A stretch of DNA of 64,000 bases from the NCBI GenBank assembly GCA_033032865.1, contig JAWHQI010000068.1:2046001-2110000 (forward strand), in the 5' to 3' direction. The position numbers and the translations under genes are program-made. This stretch comes from Dactylorhiza incarnata (taxonomy: Eukaryota; Streptophyta; Magnoliopsida; Asparagales; Orchidaceae). Positions 24,052 to 34,705 of this stretch are shown piece after piece (positions within the stretch are counted from its first letter, which is position 1; the number at the start of each line of letters is the position of its first letter). Below the pieces are notes generated by a model. It was not told the origin of the DNA and did no database searches. It saw only the letters and a program-made list of their open reading frames with translations.

Positions 24052-25947
24052 GAAAATAGTCTTCTTTAGAAGTAAAAGTGATGACTTTTTAAAACATTTC
24101 AATGGCTTGGCCGTGGAGGTTCCATAATTATGAACGCTCCTCTCTCAAGGGTACGCCCACCTGAGATTATGAATTTTCGACCATCGAATCTTCTTAATAC
24201 TCGCGTTATGTTGTGAACCCCTCTATTGGGTTTTTACTTCCAATTCAGGAGACTTACCTCATCTTCTCTCGAGGGTAGAGCGCACTTCTCTTTACCGGTG
24301 AGCGATCATTCCGTACACACAAGCCTCTCGGCTAACTAGTGTACGGAGATGGAAATGAAAACCACACATCGATTATGTGGCTCCACTCAACGTTTTTCTC
24401 GGGTAAACCTTAAGCGTTAATTTTTTTAGAAAGAGATGTTTTATTTTTAGAAAAGCTATTTTTGTGTCCCAATGCTCTTCGACATCGTGCGCTAAAGGGA
24501 ATTAGCCACTCATCGGAATGGAGAGGGCATTAATAAGAAAATACATGTTTAAGAATTTAAGCGGATATAAGCAGATAAAAAGAGAAATAAAAAGACTTAT
24601 ATAAAAGCAGTAATAGTATCCGTCCCAACCGTCTTAAACAAGTGCTAAAGGAAATAAGCCTCTTATTCAAGATGGGGGTGGTATAGAAATAAAAGACATA
24701 TAAAGGTGCAGAAATAATATCCGTCCCAACCGACTTAAATAAGTGCTAAAGTAAATTAGCCTCTTATTCAGGATGAGGGTGGTATATAGCAGTTATATAA
24801 AGACTGAAATAAAGCTAAGTTACAAAAAAGAAAAATATTATCTCATATACGCACGCAGTCTACTTGTAATAAAAAGACTAAATCGAAAGAAAGCGATTAA
24901 ACGAAAGCGATAAATAAAGCGATAAAAAAGCGATAAACTATTTTTATGAAAGCAATAAACCTAAATTATGAAAGCAATAAACTAGGTTATGAAAGCTATA
25001 AAACTATTCTCATACACACACACACACACTAACATAAATGAAAAAGAAGATGATCCAAATGAGAAAATAACATTTTATTTTTAAATGGCGAAAATTACAA
25101 ACGAACATAAACTTAAAGCATAAAGAAAACTCACAATCACTCAAAAGAACTAAAAAACACTAACAAGCACTCAGAATTTGGATGGGAAATGCTACAGCCG
25201 AGCCCCTCTATTTATAGGCAAAATTTTAGTTTTACACACCCTAGGTTACGGGCGTGACTTGGATGTCACGGATGTGACTTAGGGCGTGACATTTGCGTGT
25301 GCTTTAGGGGCCGCATCCGCCGCCTTCTGGAAGGTCTGCGGTCAAACTTGGCTGCTCACGGGCGTGACCTGCAGTGTCACGGGCGTGACAGTGGGCGACA
25401 CATATCTGCTTTAACTGGGGCGTGACGGCTGGCATGTGTGCTGGATATTTCGAACGACTGGACAAAGAGAGTTCATCGAACGCAGATCGACGTTCGTCGA
25501 ACGCTGGACGCTGAGAAGGATTCGTCGAATGCTGTACGCCGTTTGTCGAATGCTGGGCAGAGGGAGTTCGTCGAACGCAGTTTGGAAAGCTTTCATCGAA
25601 CGCAGCTCAGAGAGCTTTCGTCGAACGCAGCTTGTAGAGCTTTCGTCGAACGTAGGGGCAGAGCACTTTTGTCGAACGTCGCTCGACTTTCGTAGAACGC
25701 AGCTTGTATTTTGGCGAACGCAAATTACACGCCCTTGGGTCACGGGCATGACATGTTGTCACGGGCGTGACTCAGGGCGTGACTTGACAAAAATTGCCAA
25801 AATCTGCAAAAACAAAAATAAAACTAGGTTAGCAAGGAAAATAATAAAACAAGTAATTTATTCATTAATTTACATAGAAAATTTACAATATTAATTAACA
25901 CTATACTAATAACTATACTAAAAATACATATATTTTATTACTTATCA
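24052..25947 (-). repeat. Element 2 5' LTR, U3-side piece
   Basis: Continues the LTR left at 17533. The complement of the TATA box (CTATTTATAGG) is at 25205-25216. GTCACGGGCGTGAC-type palindromes occupy about 25242-25425 and 25735-25790. A second array of TTCGTCGAACG-type units occupies 25445-25720. A (CA)n run is at 25014-25028. The U3 end TTATCA is at 25947. Confidence 0.87.
25445..25720. repeat. TTCGTCGAACG-type repeat array inside the element 2 LTR
   Basis: About eleven variants of TTCGTCGAACGCAG lie at uneven spacing of roughly 15-40 bp. Element 1 has no such units at the matching place (9120-9190), so the array arose or was lost after the two elements split. A shortened version is kept at 12950-13080. 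Confidence 0.75.
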
Positions 25948-27079
25948 TTATTTTTATGGTAAACTGACAAATTTTATAAAAACAGATAAACTTTTCAACT
26001 TTGCAGCTAACGCCTGGCGTTATATAGTTAACGCCGGGCGTTATCTCCCCAAAAATATTTTTGCAGAAATATTCAAAGTGATTTTACTTGCACAATCTTA
26101 AGTGAAATAAACTTTTAGATAATCAAAGATAATAAAATGAGTATTATTTATTTCAAGAAGAAGATTACAAAACATTTAAATTTAATAACGCTTGAAATAA
26201 AGGCGACAAGATAAAAATCACTTCTTTGTTCCTTCACCGATCCTTCTCCCAAGGAACGGTTGGTTATAGCCTATCTATCCCCAGATAAGGCCTCTAGCCA
26301 CCCCTAGATCTACCCTTGACCTAGTCTCCATGCACAAGGTGGCAAATTACCCCCTAAGCAGCACGAGGACCTAGTCGCCACACGCAAGGCGGCGAATTCA
26401 CTACCGTTACAAGAAAATATAAAAAGATAAAGATAAATTCAGAACAAAAGACTTCCTATATTGAAGAGCACTGAAGGAGATGTTGAAGACACGCTATGAT
26501 CATCATCAGAGATGAAGTGAGCATCCTTCTTCAAATTGCACCGTTGAAAATCTCCTTCTCACTCTTGTTCCTCAATGGTGGTATTGGGAGTTCTCTCTGA
26601 ATTTGGAATGAAATGCTCTCTCAGATCTATAGAATGAAGGCTTCAATACCTCTCTCTTGAGCAAACGTAATCAGGTCTTTTAAATAGACACGGGAGCTAA
26701 CGCCCAGCATTATGAGTTAATGCCAGCGTTAAGCATCGTGTACGGTAGTTGCTGAGCTCGTGCAAACCGTCGGGATCATGGCAGATCATGACTTAACGCG
26801 GGCGTTAAGAGTCAATGCTGGCGTTGTCTCTTGCTTCTCGACGGATTCCTTCTCGATGACATTTCATCTCGACGAATCCTTCTTTATGAAAGTTAATGCA
26901 AGGCGTTAACTACTAACGCTGGGCGTTAGCTCTCTTTTTAGAGAATCTTCATCAATCAGCATCCTGTTCATAGGGTTATATAACTATAGTACCTGCACAC
27001 TATAAACACAAGTAAGATCAAATACATAGTGTGATTTGCTATTTCTCAAACTAAGAGAAGTGGAACACAAGATCCAACA
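25948..27079 (-). repeat. Copia D 5' LTR, main piece
   Basis: On the minus strand it starts TGTTGGATCTTGTG at 27079 and continues across the element 2 insertion to 12129. The U5 part contains 'ggcgactaggtc' blocks shared with C-family LTRs (46590-46660). A TATA-like TCTATTTAAAAG lies at 26688-26677. Upstream of it (26944-26695) is an array of TAACGCC/GGCGTTA palindromes, and two further copies are at 26005-26044. No TSD can be tested, because the other LTR is outside the window. Confidence 0.8.
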
Positions 27080-27560
27080 ATTTTTTCCTGCAAATAACTG
27101 CTGACATCAGGCAGAAGAAATCTTCAGAGATATACCCCAAGCTTCAAGTCTTGCACAGGAAGACATTGGCTATTATGTCCACCAATAACATCCCTACTTC
27201 ATTCATGTTATGTCTTCTAACTGACTTGGATAATTTGTCTAATCCACAAAAAGATAAGGTTCTTGACCAGTCTTCATCTACAAGATCATCTTCAGTGCCC
27301 ACTGTCGGCATCTTCAGAAGTTTTGAGATTGATTTTGAAGTCATCTTGATTTTCAAGTTATTCACAGATGATTTTAGGACCCTACCTTCCATCTTGACTT
27401 TGGCATTCATGAAAAATTCCTCCACTTCCTTCAGCAGAATTCTGCAGGGGTTCTCTAAAACAAAGGAGAGGCATGCTGCCTCTAGAAGAAGATACCAGTT
27501 GTGAAAGTAATCTGAAATGGTGACTAGACCTGACCTTATCAGTTCACTGCCAATTCCGAT
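27080..27560 (-). pseudogene. Plant transposon-associated protein fragment (interrupted by copia D)
   Basis: The best frame is 27425-27144 (93 codons), with weaker reading upstream to about 27560 and downstream to 27080, where copia D begins. It contains a VNNLKIKMTSKSISKLLKMP segment and a DLVDEDWSRTL segment. The style resembles proteins annotated in plants as putative transposon protein or retrotransposon-derived, and it is loosely similar in layout to 42787-43898. No catalytic motif is seen. Assignment is tentative. Confidence 0.45.
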
Positions 27561-27910
27561 CTTCGCTTTTGCTGGAGGATCCTTTGAATCGCAAGAAGAA
27601 GACTATGCGGGAGAAGGATGCCGCGAGAAGACGAAGAGTCGCTAGGTCTTTTCTCGGAAAAGGAATGTGTGTACTTAAAGTATTCAAGAGATATTATTTA
27701 TATATATATGTTTTCGATTTTGACGGTTACAAAATTAAAAAAATATATAGGAATTTTGAAATTGAGGAGCGTAACTATCTTTCTGAATTCTAGAGCAGTG
27801 AATAGAATAACGGACTAAAAAGGAAAAGCTTCTTCTTGAGAAATCGATAATTATTTCTCGAGTGGCCCAGGAGTTTCTCGAGAAAAATATCATTTCTTGA
27901 GAGACTCTGG
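27561..27910. other. Spacer with TTTCTCGAGAAA palindromes
   Basis: There is no supported gene. Near 27838-27905 several TTTCTCGAG or TTTCTTGAG words occur, one a perfect 12-bp palindrome at 27873-27884. The rest is AT-rich. Confidence 0.5.
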
Positions 27911-28382
27911 TGTTGAAACCAATAAATTGGTCTCTCGAGGAGTTCGGGCCCTCAACAAGTTGAGGGGGTGACCAACACATACTCCTCCCAAGTGAGAGCT
28001 CTAGGCTAAGAGGTTAAGGAACTAGGAATAAGGCCAAGGGATTAGCGAGGAGGTCCCACCACACACCCAGAAGATCTTAGAGCGCTTCCCCTCCCAATCC
28101 ACTGCTAAGTTTGGGCACCTTTGGAGGCTCTCTCCACCCAACAAAGGAACTTAGGGGGAGAGGAGGCCAAAAGAGGGGTCCAAGCTTAGCATTAGCTTGG
28201 GCGGGGAAGCGCTCTAAGATCTTTCGGGTGTGTGGTGGGACTTCCTCGCTAATCCCTTAGCCTTGTTCCTAGTTCCTTAACATCTTAGCCTAGAGCTCTC
28301 CCTTGGGAGGAGTAAGTGTTGGTCACGTCTCAACTTGTTGAGGGCCCAATCTCCTCGAGAGACCAATTTATTGGTTTCAACA
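27911..28382. repeat. 472-bp foldback (near-complete inverted repeat)
   Basis: The left arm starting TGTTGAAACC (27911) is the near reverse complement of the right arm ending GGTTTCAACA (28382). Pairing is strong over the outer 170 bp of each arm and continues more loosely to a centre near 28146, so almost no loop remains. The arms include CTCGAGG, GGGCCCTCAAC and a long AGATCTTAGAGCGC-type block. The termini resemble TG...CA but no flanking duplication is visible. It could be a foldback transposon, a MITE, or a hairpin source of small RNAs. Confidence 0.8.
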
Positions 28383-28656
28383 TTTTGATGCGGTGAGAGT
28401 GGAGAGTGACCATTTCAAGAAACTCTCAAGAAGAGCTCCATGGATGGAGTGGAGGATCCGACCCAGGCCACTCGCAACCCCCGGTGGTTGGGGTGACGTT
28501 GGAGATGTTTGAAAATTTCAAGCGGGAGGTCCTGCAGACCGTGCAGGTAGCTTTCGACTCGATAGGCGAAGGCAGGAGAGGAAGTGGTCCGGAGGTCACA
28601 CCTCAGCAGGTGGGCGAGAGCACTCTCGGCTAGCAATCCAGGAAGGAGGTGCCAGC

Positions 28657-28663
28657 GGGGGGG

Positions 28664-28699
<36 letters not shown>
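28657..28699 (+). repeat. G homopolymer tract (43 bp, one interruption)
   Basis: Uninterrupted G from 28665 to 28699 after GGGGGGGC. It has strong G-quadruplex potential and is prone to length error in sequencing. Confidence 0.85.
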
Positions 28700-28700
<1 letters not shown>

Positions 28701-29060
28701 GTGGGGTGCCATACAGCCCCCACTCGCCCGAACCCCTAGGAGGGGGCGAGTGGGGAGGTGCCAGGCCGCCACTCTCCCAGCCCCAAGGGGGCGAGTGGGG
28801 AGGTGCCAGGCCCCCACTCACCCAGCCCCAAGGGGGCGAGTAGGGAGATGCCAGGCCCCCGCTCATCCTGCCCCAAGGGGGCGATTGAGGAGGTGTCAGG
28901 CCCCCAATCGCCCAGCCCCAAGGTGGCGAGTGGGGAGGTGCCAGGCCCAGTCGCCCAGCCCCAAGGGGGTGAGGGTGAGGTGCCAGGCCCCACTCGCCTA
29001 GCCCCAAGGAGGCGAGTGGGAAGGCGGCCATTACCCACTCGCCCAGTCCCAATGGGGGGC
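28701..29060 (+). repeat. 45-bp GC-rich minisatellite inside gag
   Basis: Seven to eight tandem units of about 43-47 bp start near 28741. Each contains GGGCGAGTGGGG and, about 15 bp later, CCCCACTCGCCC, so every unit can fold on itself. 45 bp is a multiple of three, so long open frames appear on both strands. These are by-products of the repeat. Confidence 0.85.
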
Positions 29061-29984
29061 GAGCAAGGGAAGTCCCTTTTGTGAGCTGGTTCTCTCAGCC
29101 CTAGTTCTAGATGGGTTCGGGGGGCAGGAGATATCTCACTACTCTAGCAAGGATGACCCCGTCCTGCCCCTGCAGTGGTTTGAGGACATGGTCTCCATCA
29201 GGCCCATGTCAGACACTTTCAAGTGTCGACTATTCGCGATAACTCTGAAAGGGAAGGCTAGGGATTGGTTCCACAAGCTCCCTGCAGGATCTATCTATGC
29301 CTTCGAAGTCTTGCGTCGAGGTTTCCTACAATGCTTCTCGACATCAAGGAAGAGGAAGAAAGATGTCGAAGCACTTTTCAAGATCAAGCAAGAGCCAGGG
29401 GAGTCACTGGCTCACTATGTTGACAGGTTCCAGGAAGAGGTCCTGCTCGTCCAAGAGGTGCCAGGCTGCACCCGCCATCTCGCTTTCATCGTGGGGCTGC
29501 AGGGGGATTCTTCAAGATGGACATTAAGAGGAGAGCTCCTTGGTCTTTTGAGGAGTTGATGTAAAGGGTGACAGAAGAAATCGAGAGTGAGGAGGCCAAC
29601 CTGGAGATTGCAAGAAGGTTGGCGAAGCTGAGTGAGCCGGAGGTAAGGCAGCACGGGGGGAGGGTAAAGGCTCCAAAGAGGAAGTTCGACCAAGGGGAGG
29701 GAAACTTCCAGGGAGAGAGGCTCGATCCCCCAGGGTGGAGGCAGGGATCAAAAGCACCCTCTCCACCACCTCAGCAGGCAATGGCAATTGGTGGAGGAAG
29801 AAGGAGGAGAGCCAGGAAAGCAAAGAGAAGAGGAAGAGGAAGGAATAGGGTGGTATTACCCCATTGTGACTTCCACGAGGAGGAAGATCACGCGACGCCC
29901 GCCTACCCTGAGTTTTTGGAAAGGAGGGAGGCAAGGGGTCCGATGCCTGAGAGTAGGAAACCATGTCCTGGTCTCCATACTTAA

Positions 29985-30092
29985 TTTTTTTGGTTAAGCC
30001 CATGTTGTACTATGTTCTACTTTCATGCTTAGTTTTTCGTGCATATAATGTAATAACTAATGTGATGAAAAGTTTTCAGGGTACTTAGCCTC
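29985..30092 (+). other. Short AT-rich spacer before the satellite block
   Basis: Links the gag remnant to the array. No gene is visible. Confidence 0.5.
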
Positions 30093-30163
30093 GATGCTAG
30101 CCCACTGACCAGGCTCCCATCAAGCTGGCAGGGTCGGGGACTGCTTGATGGCCAGAGGTTTCA
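30093..30163 (+). repeat. Array-flanking block, left copy
   Basis: About 71 bp beginning GATGCTAGCCCACTGACC. It recurs at 34632-34703 on the other side of the 95-bp array, so the array is bracketed by a direct repeat. Its centre (CCAGGCTCCCATCAAGCTGG) resembles the core of both array units. Confidence 0.75.
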
Positions 30164-33100
30164 TGTTGGAATGCCCCAGATCGATTCCGCTGCCGGGCTC
30201 TCATAAACAGTGGGTCAGGTTTATCTCTGAAGAGGCTGGCAACTGGCAAGTTCTTTGGTGCTCGAATGCCCCAGATTGAATCCGCTGTCAGGCTCTCATA
30301 GATGGTGGGTCAGGTTGATCTCTGGAGAGGCTGGCAAGTGGCAAGTTCTTTGGTGCTGGAATGCCCCAGATCGATTCCGCTGCTGGGCTCTCATAGACGG
30401 TGGGTCAGGTTGATCCCTGGAGAGGCTGGCATGTGGCAAGTTGTTTGCTGCTGGAATGCCCCAGATTGATTCCGCTGTCGGGCTCTCATAGACGGTGGGT
30501 CAGGTTGATTTCTGGAGAGGCTGGCAAGTGTCAAGTTCTTTGATGATGGAATGCCCCAGATCGATTCCGCTACCGGGCTCTCATAGATGGTGGGTCAGGT
30601 TGATCTCTAGAGAGGCTGGCAAGTGGCAAGTTCTTTGGTGCTGGAATGCCCCAAATCAATTCCGCTGTCGGGCTCTCAAAGATGGTGGGTCAGGTTAATC
30701 TCTGGAGAGGCTGGCAAGTCCCAAGTTCTTTGGTGCTGGAATGCCCCAGATAGATTCCGCTGTCGGGCTCTCATAGATAGTGGGTCAGGTTGATCTCTTG
30801 AGAGGCTAGAAAGTGGCAAGTTCTTTGGTGCTGGAATGCCTAAGATCGATTCCGGTGTCAGGCTCTCATAGATGGTGGGTCAGATTGATCTCTGGAAAGG
30901 CTGGCAAGTGGCAAGTTCTTTGGTGCTGGAATGCCCCAGATCAATTTCGTTGTCGGTCTCTCATAGACGGTGGGTCAGGTTGATCTCTGGAGAGGCTGGC
31001 AAGTGGCAAGTTCTTTGGTGCTAGAATGCCCCAGATCGATTCCGCTGCCGGGATCTCATAGACGGTAAGTCATGTTGATCTCTGGAGAGGCTGGAAAGTG
31101 GCAAGTTCTTTGGTGCTGGAATGCCCCCGATCGATTCCGCTACCGGACTCTCATAGATGGTGGGTCAGGTTGATCTCTGGAGAGGCTGGCAAGTGGCAAG
31201 TTCTCTGGTGCTGGAATGCCCAGATCGATTCCGCTGCCGGGCTCTCATAGACGGTGGGTCAGGTTGATCTCTGGAGAGGCTGGGAAGGTAACAAGTTATT
31301 TGGTGATGGAATGCCTCAGATCGATTCCACTGCCGGGCTCTCATAGTCGGTGCGTCAGGTTGATCTCTGTAGAGTTTGGAAAGGTAACAAGTTCTTTGAT
31401 GCTCGAATGCCCAGATCGCATCCGCTGCCAGGCTCTCATAGACGGTGGGTCAGGTTGATCTCTGGAGAGGCTGGAAAGGTTATAAGTTCTTTGGTGCTGG
31501 AATGCCCCAGATCGATTCTGCTGTCGGGCTCTCATAGACGGTGGGTCAGGTTGATCTCTGGAGAGGCTGGCAATGTAACAAGTTCTTTAGTGTTGGAATG
31601 CCCCAGATCGATTCCGAAGTCGGGCTCTCTTAGACGGTGGGTCAGGTTGATCTCTGGAGAGGCTGGCAAGTGGCAAGTTCTTCGGTGCCCCAGATTGACT
31701 TTGCTGTCGGGATCTCATAGACGGTGGGTCAGGTTGATCTCTGGAGAGGATGGTAAGGTAACAAGTTCTTTTGTGCTGGAACGCCCCAGATCGATTCCGC
31801 GGTCGGGCTCTCATAGATGGTGGGTCAGGTTGATCTCGATAGAGGCTAGCAAGTGTTAAGTTATTTGGTGCTGGAATGCCCCAGATCGATTCCGCTGTCA
31901 AGCTCTCCTAGATGGTTGGTCAGGTTGATCTCTGGAGAGGCTGGCAAGTGGCAAGTTCTTTTGTGCTAGAATGCCCCAGATCGATTCCGCTGCCGGGCTC
32001 TCATAGACGATGGATCAGGTTGATCTCTGGAGAGAATGGCAAGTGGCAAGTTCTTTGGTGTTGGAATGCTCCCGATCGATTCCGGTGTCGGGCTCTCATA
32101 GATGGTGGGTCAGTTTGATCTCTGGAGAGGCTGGCAAGTGGCAAGTTCTTTGGTGCTGGAATGTCCCAGATCAATTCCGCTGTCGGGCTCTCATAGACGG
32201 TGGGTCAGGTTGATCTCTAGAGAGGCTGGGAAGTGGCAAGTTCTTTGGTGCTGGAATGCCCCAGATCGATTCCGCTGCCGGGCTCTCATAGACAGTGGGT
32301 CAGGTTTATCTCTGAAGAGGCTGGCAACTGGCAAGTTCTTTGGTGCTCGAATGCCCCAGATTGATTCCGCTGTCAGGCTCTCATAGATGGTGGGTCAGGT
32401 TGATCTCTGGAGAGGCTGGCAAGTGGCAAGTTCTTTGGTGCTGGAATGCCCGAGATCGATTCCGCTGCTGCGCTCTCATAGACGGTGGGTCAGGTTGATC
32501 CCTGGAGAGGCTGGCATTTGGCAAGTTGTTTGCTGCTGGAATGCCCCAGATTGGTTCCGCTGTCGGGCTCTCATAGACGGTGGGTCAGGTTGATTTCTGG
32601 AGAGGCTGGCAAGTGTCAAGTTCTTTGATGATGGAATGCCCCAGATCGATTCCGCTATCGGGCTCTCATAGATGGTGGGTCAGGTTGATCTCTAGAGAGG
32701 CTGGCAAGTGGCAAGTTCTTTGGTGCTGGAATGCCCCAAATCAATTCCGATGTCGGGCTCTCAAAGACGGTGGGTCAGGTTAATCTCTGGAGAGGCTGGC
32801 AAGTCCCAAGTTCTTTGGTGCTGGAATGCCCCAGATAGATTCCGCTGCCGGGCTCTCATAGATAGTGGGTCAGGTTGATCTCTTGAGAGGCTAGAAAGTG
32901 GCAAGTTCTTTGGTGCTGGAATGCCTAAGATCGATTCCGGTGTCAGGCTCTCATAGATGGTGGGTCAGATTGATCTCTGGAGAGGCTGGCAAGTGGCAAG
33001 TTCTTTGGTGCTGGAATGCCCCAGATCAATTTCGTTGTCGGTCTCTCATAGACGGTGGGTCAGGTTGATCTCTGGAGAGGCTGGCAAGTGGCAAGTTCTT

Positions 33101-34631
33101 TGGTGCTAGAATGCCCCAGATCGATTCCGCTGCCGGGATCTCATAGACGATAAGTCATGTTGATCTCTGGAGAGGCTGGAAAGTGGCAAGTTCTTTGGTG
33201 CTGGAATGCCCCCGATCGATTCCGCTACCAGGCTCTCATAGATGGTGGGTCAGGTTGATCTCTGGAGAGGCTGGCAAGTGGCAAGTTCTCTGGTGCTGGA
33301 ATGCCCAGATCGATTCCGCTGCCGGGCTCTCATAGACGGTGGGTCAGGTTGATCTCTGGAGAGGCTGGGAAGGTAACAAGTTATTTGGTGATGGAATGCT
33401 TCAGATCGATTCCACTGCCGGGCTCTCATAGTCGGTGCGTCAGGTTGATCTCTGTAGAGACTGGAAAGGTAACAAGTTCTTTGATGCTCGAATGCCCAGA
33501 TCGAATCCGCTGCCGGGCTCTCATAGACGGTGGGTCAGGTTGATCTCTGGAGAGGCTGGAAAGGCTATAAGTTCTTTGGTGCTGGAATGCCCCAGATCGA
33601 TTCTGCTGTCGGGCTCTCATAGACGGTGGGTCAGGTTGATCTCTGGAGAGGCTGGCAATGTAACAAGTTCTTTAGTGTTGGAATGCCCCAGATCGATTCC
33701 GAAGCTGGGCTCTCTTAGACGGTGGGTCAGGTTGATCTCTGGAGAGGCTGGCAAGTTGCAAGTTCTTTGGTGCCCCAGATCGATTCCGCTGTCGGGATCT
33801 CATAGACGGTGGGTCAGGTTGATCTCTGGAGAGGATGGTAAGGTAACAAGTTCTTTTGTGCTGGAACGCCCCATATCGATTCCGCGGTCGGGCTCTCATA
33901 GAAGGTGGGTCAGGTTGATCTCGATAGAGGCTAGCAAGTGTCAAGTTATTTGGTGCTGGAATGCCCCAGATCGATTCCGCTATCAAGCTCTCCTAGACGG
34001 TTGGTTAGGTTGATCTCTGGAGAGGCTGGCAAGTGGCAAGTTCTTTTGTGCTAGAATGCCCCAGATCGATTCCGCTGCCGGGCTCTCATAGACGGTGGGT
34101 CAGGTTGATCTCTGGAGAGGCTGGCAAGTGGCAAGTTCTTTGGTGTTGGAATGCTCCCGATCGATTCCGGTGTCGGGCTCTCATAGACGGTGGGTCAGTT
34201 TGATCTCTGGAGAGGCTGGCAAGTGGCAAGTTCTTTGGTGCTGGAATGTCCCAGATCAAATCCGCTGTCGGTCTCTCATAGACGGTGGGTCAGGTTGATC
34301 TCTAGAGAGGCTGGGAAGTGGCAAGTTCTTTGGTGCTGGAATGCCCCAGATCGATTCCGCTGCCGGGCTCTCATAGACGTGGGTTAGGTTGATCTCTGGA
34401 GAGGCTGGCAAGTGACAAGTTCTTTGGTGCTGGAATGCCCCAGATCGATTCCACTGTCGGGCTCTCATAGACGGTGGGTCAGGTTGATCTCTGGATAGGC
34501 TGGTAAGGTAATAAGTTCTTTGGTGCTCGAATGCCCTAGATCGATTCCGCTATCGGGCTCTCATAGACGGTGGGTCAGGTTGATCTCTGGAGAGGCTGGC
34601 AAGGTAACATGTTCTTTGGCACTGGAATGCT
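30164..34631 (+). repeat. 95-bp satellite-like tandem array (about 47 units)
   Basis: The unit begins ATGCCCCAGATCGATTCCGC and ends TCTTTGGTGCTGGA. The period is 95 bp with small indels. The whole 30171-32255 segment (2085 bp, about 22 units) is repeated as 32256-34340 with the same pattern of unit variants, showing a two-copy higher-order repeat. A third partial copy runs from 34341 to 34631. Because 95 is not a multiple of three, the open frames on both strands rotate and are not genes. Tat/Ogre-lineage retrotransposons are known to carry satellite-like arrays in their 3' untranslated region, which fits the gag just upstream. Confidence 0.92.
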
Positions 34632-34703
34632 CCGATGCTGGCCCGCTAACCAGGCTCCCACCTAGCTGGCAGGGACGGGAACTACTCGGTGGTCAGAGGT
34701 TTT
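34632..34703 (+). repeat. Array-flanking block, right copy
   Basis: Begins GATGCTGGCCCGCTAACC and matches 30093-30163. It separates the 95-bp array from the 78-bp array. Confidence 0.75.
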
Positions 34704-34705
34704 CA

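Larger units (their letters stand above)
12187..25947 (-). mobile_element. Athila-like element 2, pol-deleted, split by element 3
   Basis: In minus orientation the order is 5' LTR (25947-24052 then 17533-17005), primer site 16998-16981, gag, protease, 3' internal region, purine tract, and a shortened 3' LTR (13308-12187). Gag, protease, leader and 3' region align with element 1. RT, RNase H and integrase are missing: the protease end joins directly to sequence matching element 1 near 7510. Flanks at 12182-12186 (CAATT) and 25948-25952 (TTATT) do not form a clean duplication. It lies in the 5' LTR of copia D. Confidence 0.88.
28406..29984 (+). pseudogene. Tat-like Ty3/gypsy gag, broken and interrupted by minisatellite
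   Basis: 28406-28633 gives an N-terminal piece. 29130-29559 gives a clear retrotransposon gag domain (KCRLFAITLKGKARDWFHKL, then LFKIKQEPGESLAHYVDRFQ). 29560-29984 gives a basic tail with a decayed zinc-finger-like CDFHEEEDH stretch whose last Cys is replaced. Between the first two parts lie a G tract and 45-bp repeats. Frameshifts occur near 29545-29560. No pol follows; tandem arrays follow instead. Order and style fit Tat/Ogre-lineage elements. Confidence 0.65.

Noticed and set aside
27569..27818. Two short plus-strand frames (27569-27793, 27618-27818)
   Set aside because: They overlap each other in different frames, have no recognisable domain, and lie upstream of a minus-strand pseudogene.
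28630..29084. Long Pro/Gly-rich frames in both strands of the 45-bp minisatellite
   Set aside because: The unit length is a multiple of three and GC-rich, so stops are rare in all frames. They are not evidence of a gene.
30495..34298. Many open frames of 60-200 codons on both strands in the 95-bp array
   Set aside because: They are products of the repeat. The 95-bp period shifts frame every unit, and the peptides are low-information repeats without start context or family resemblance.
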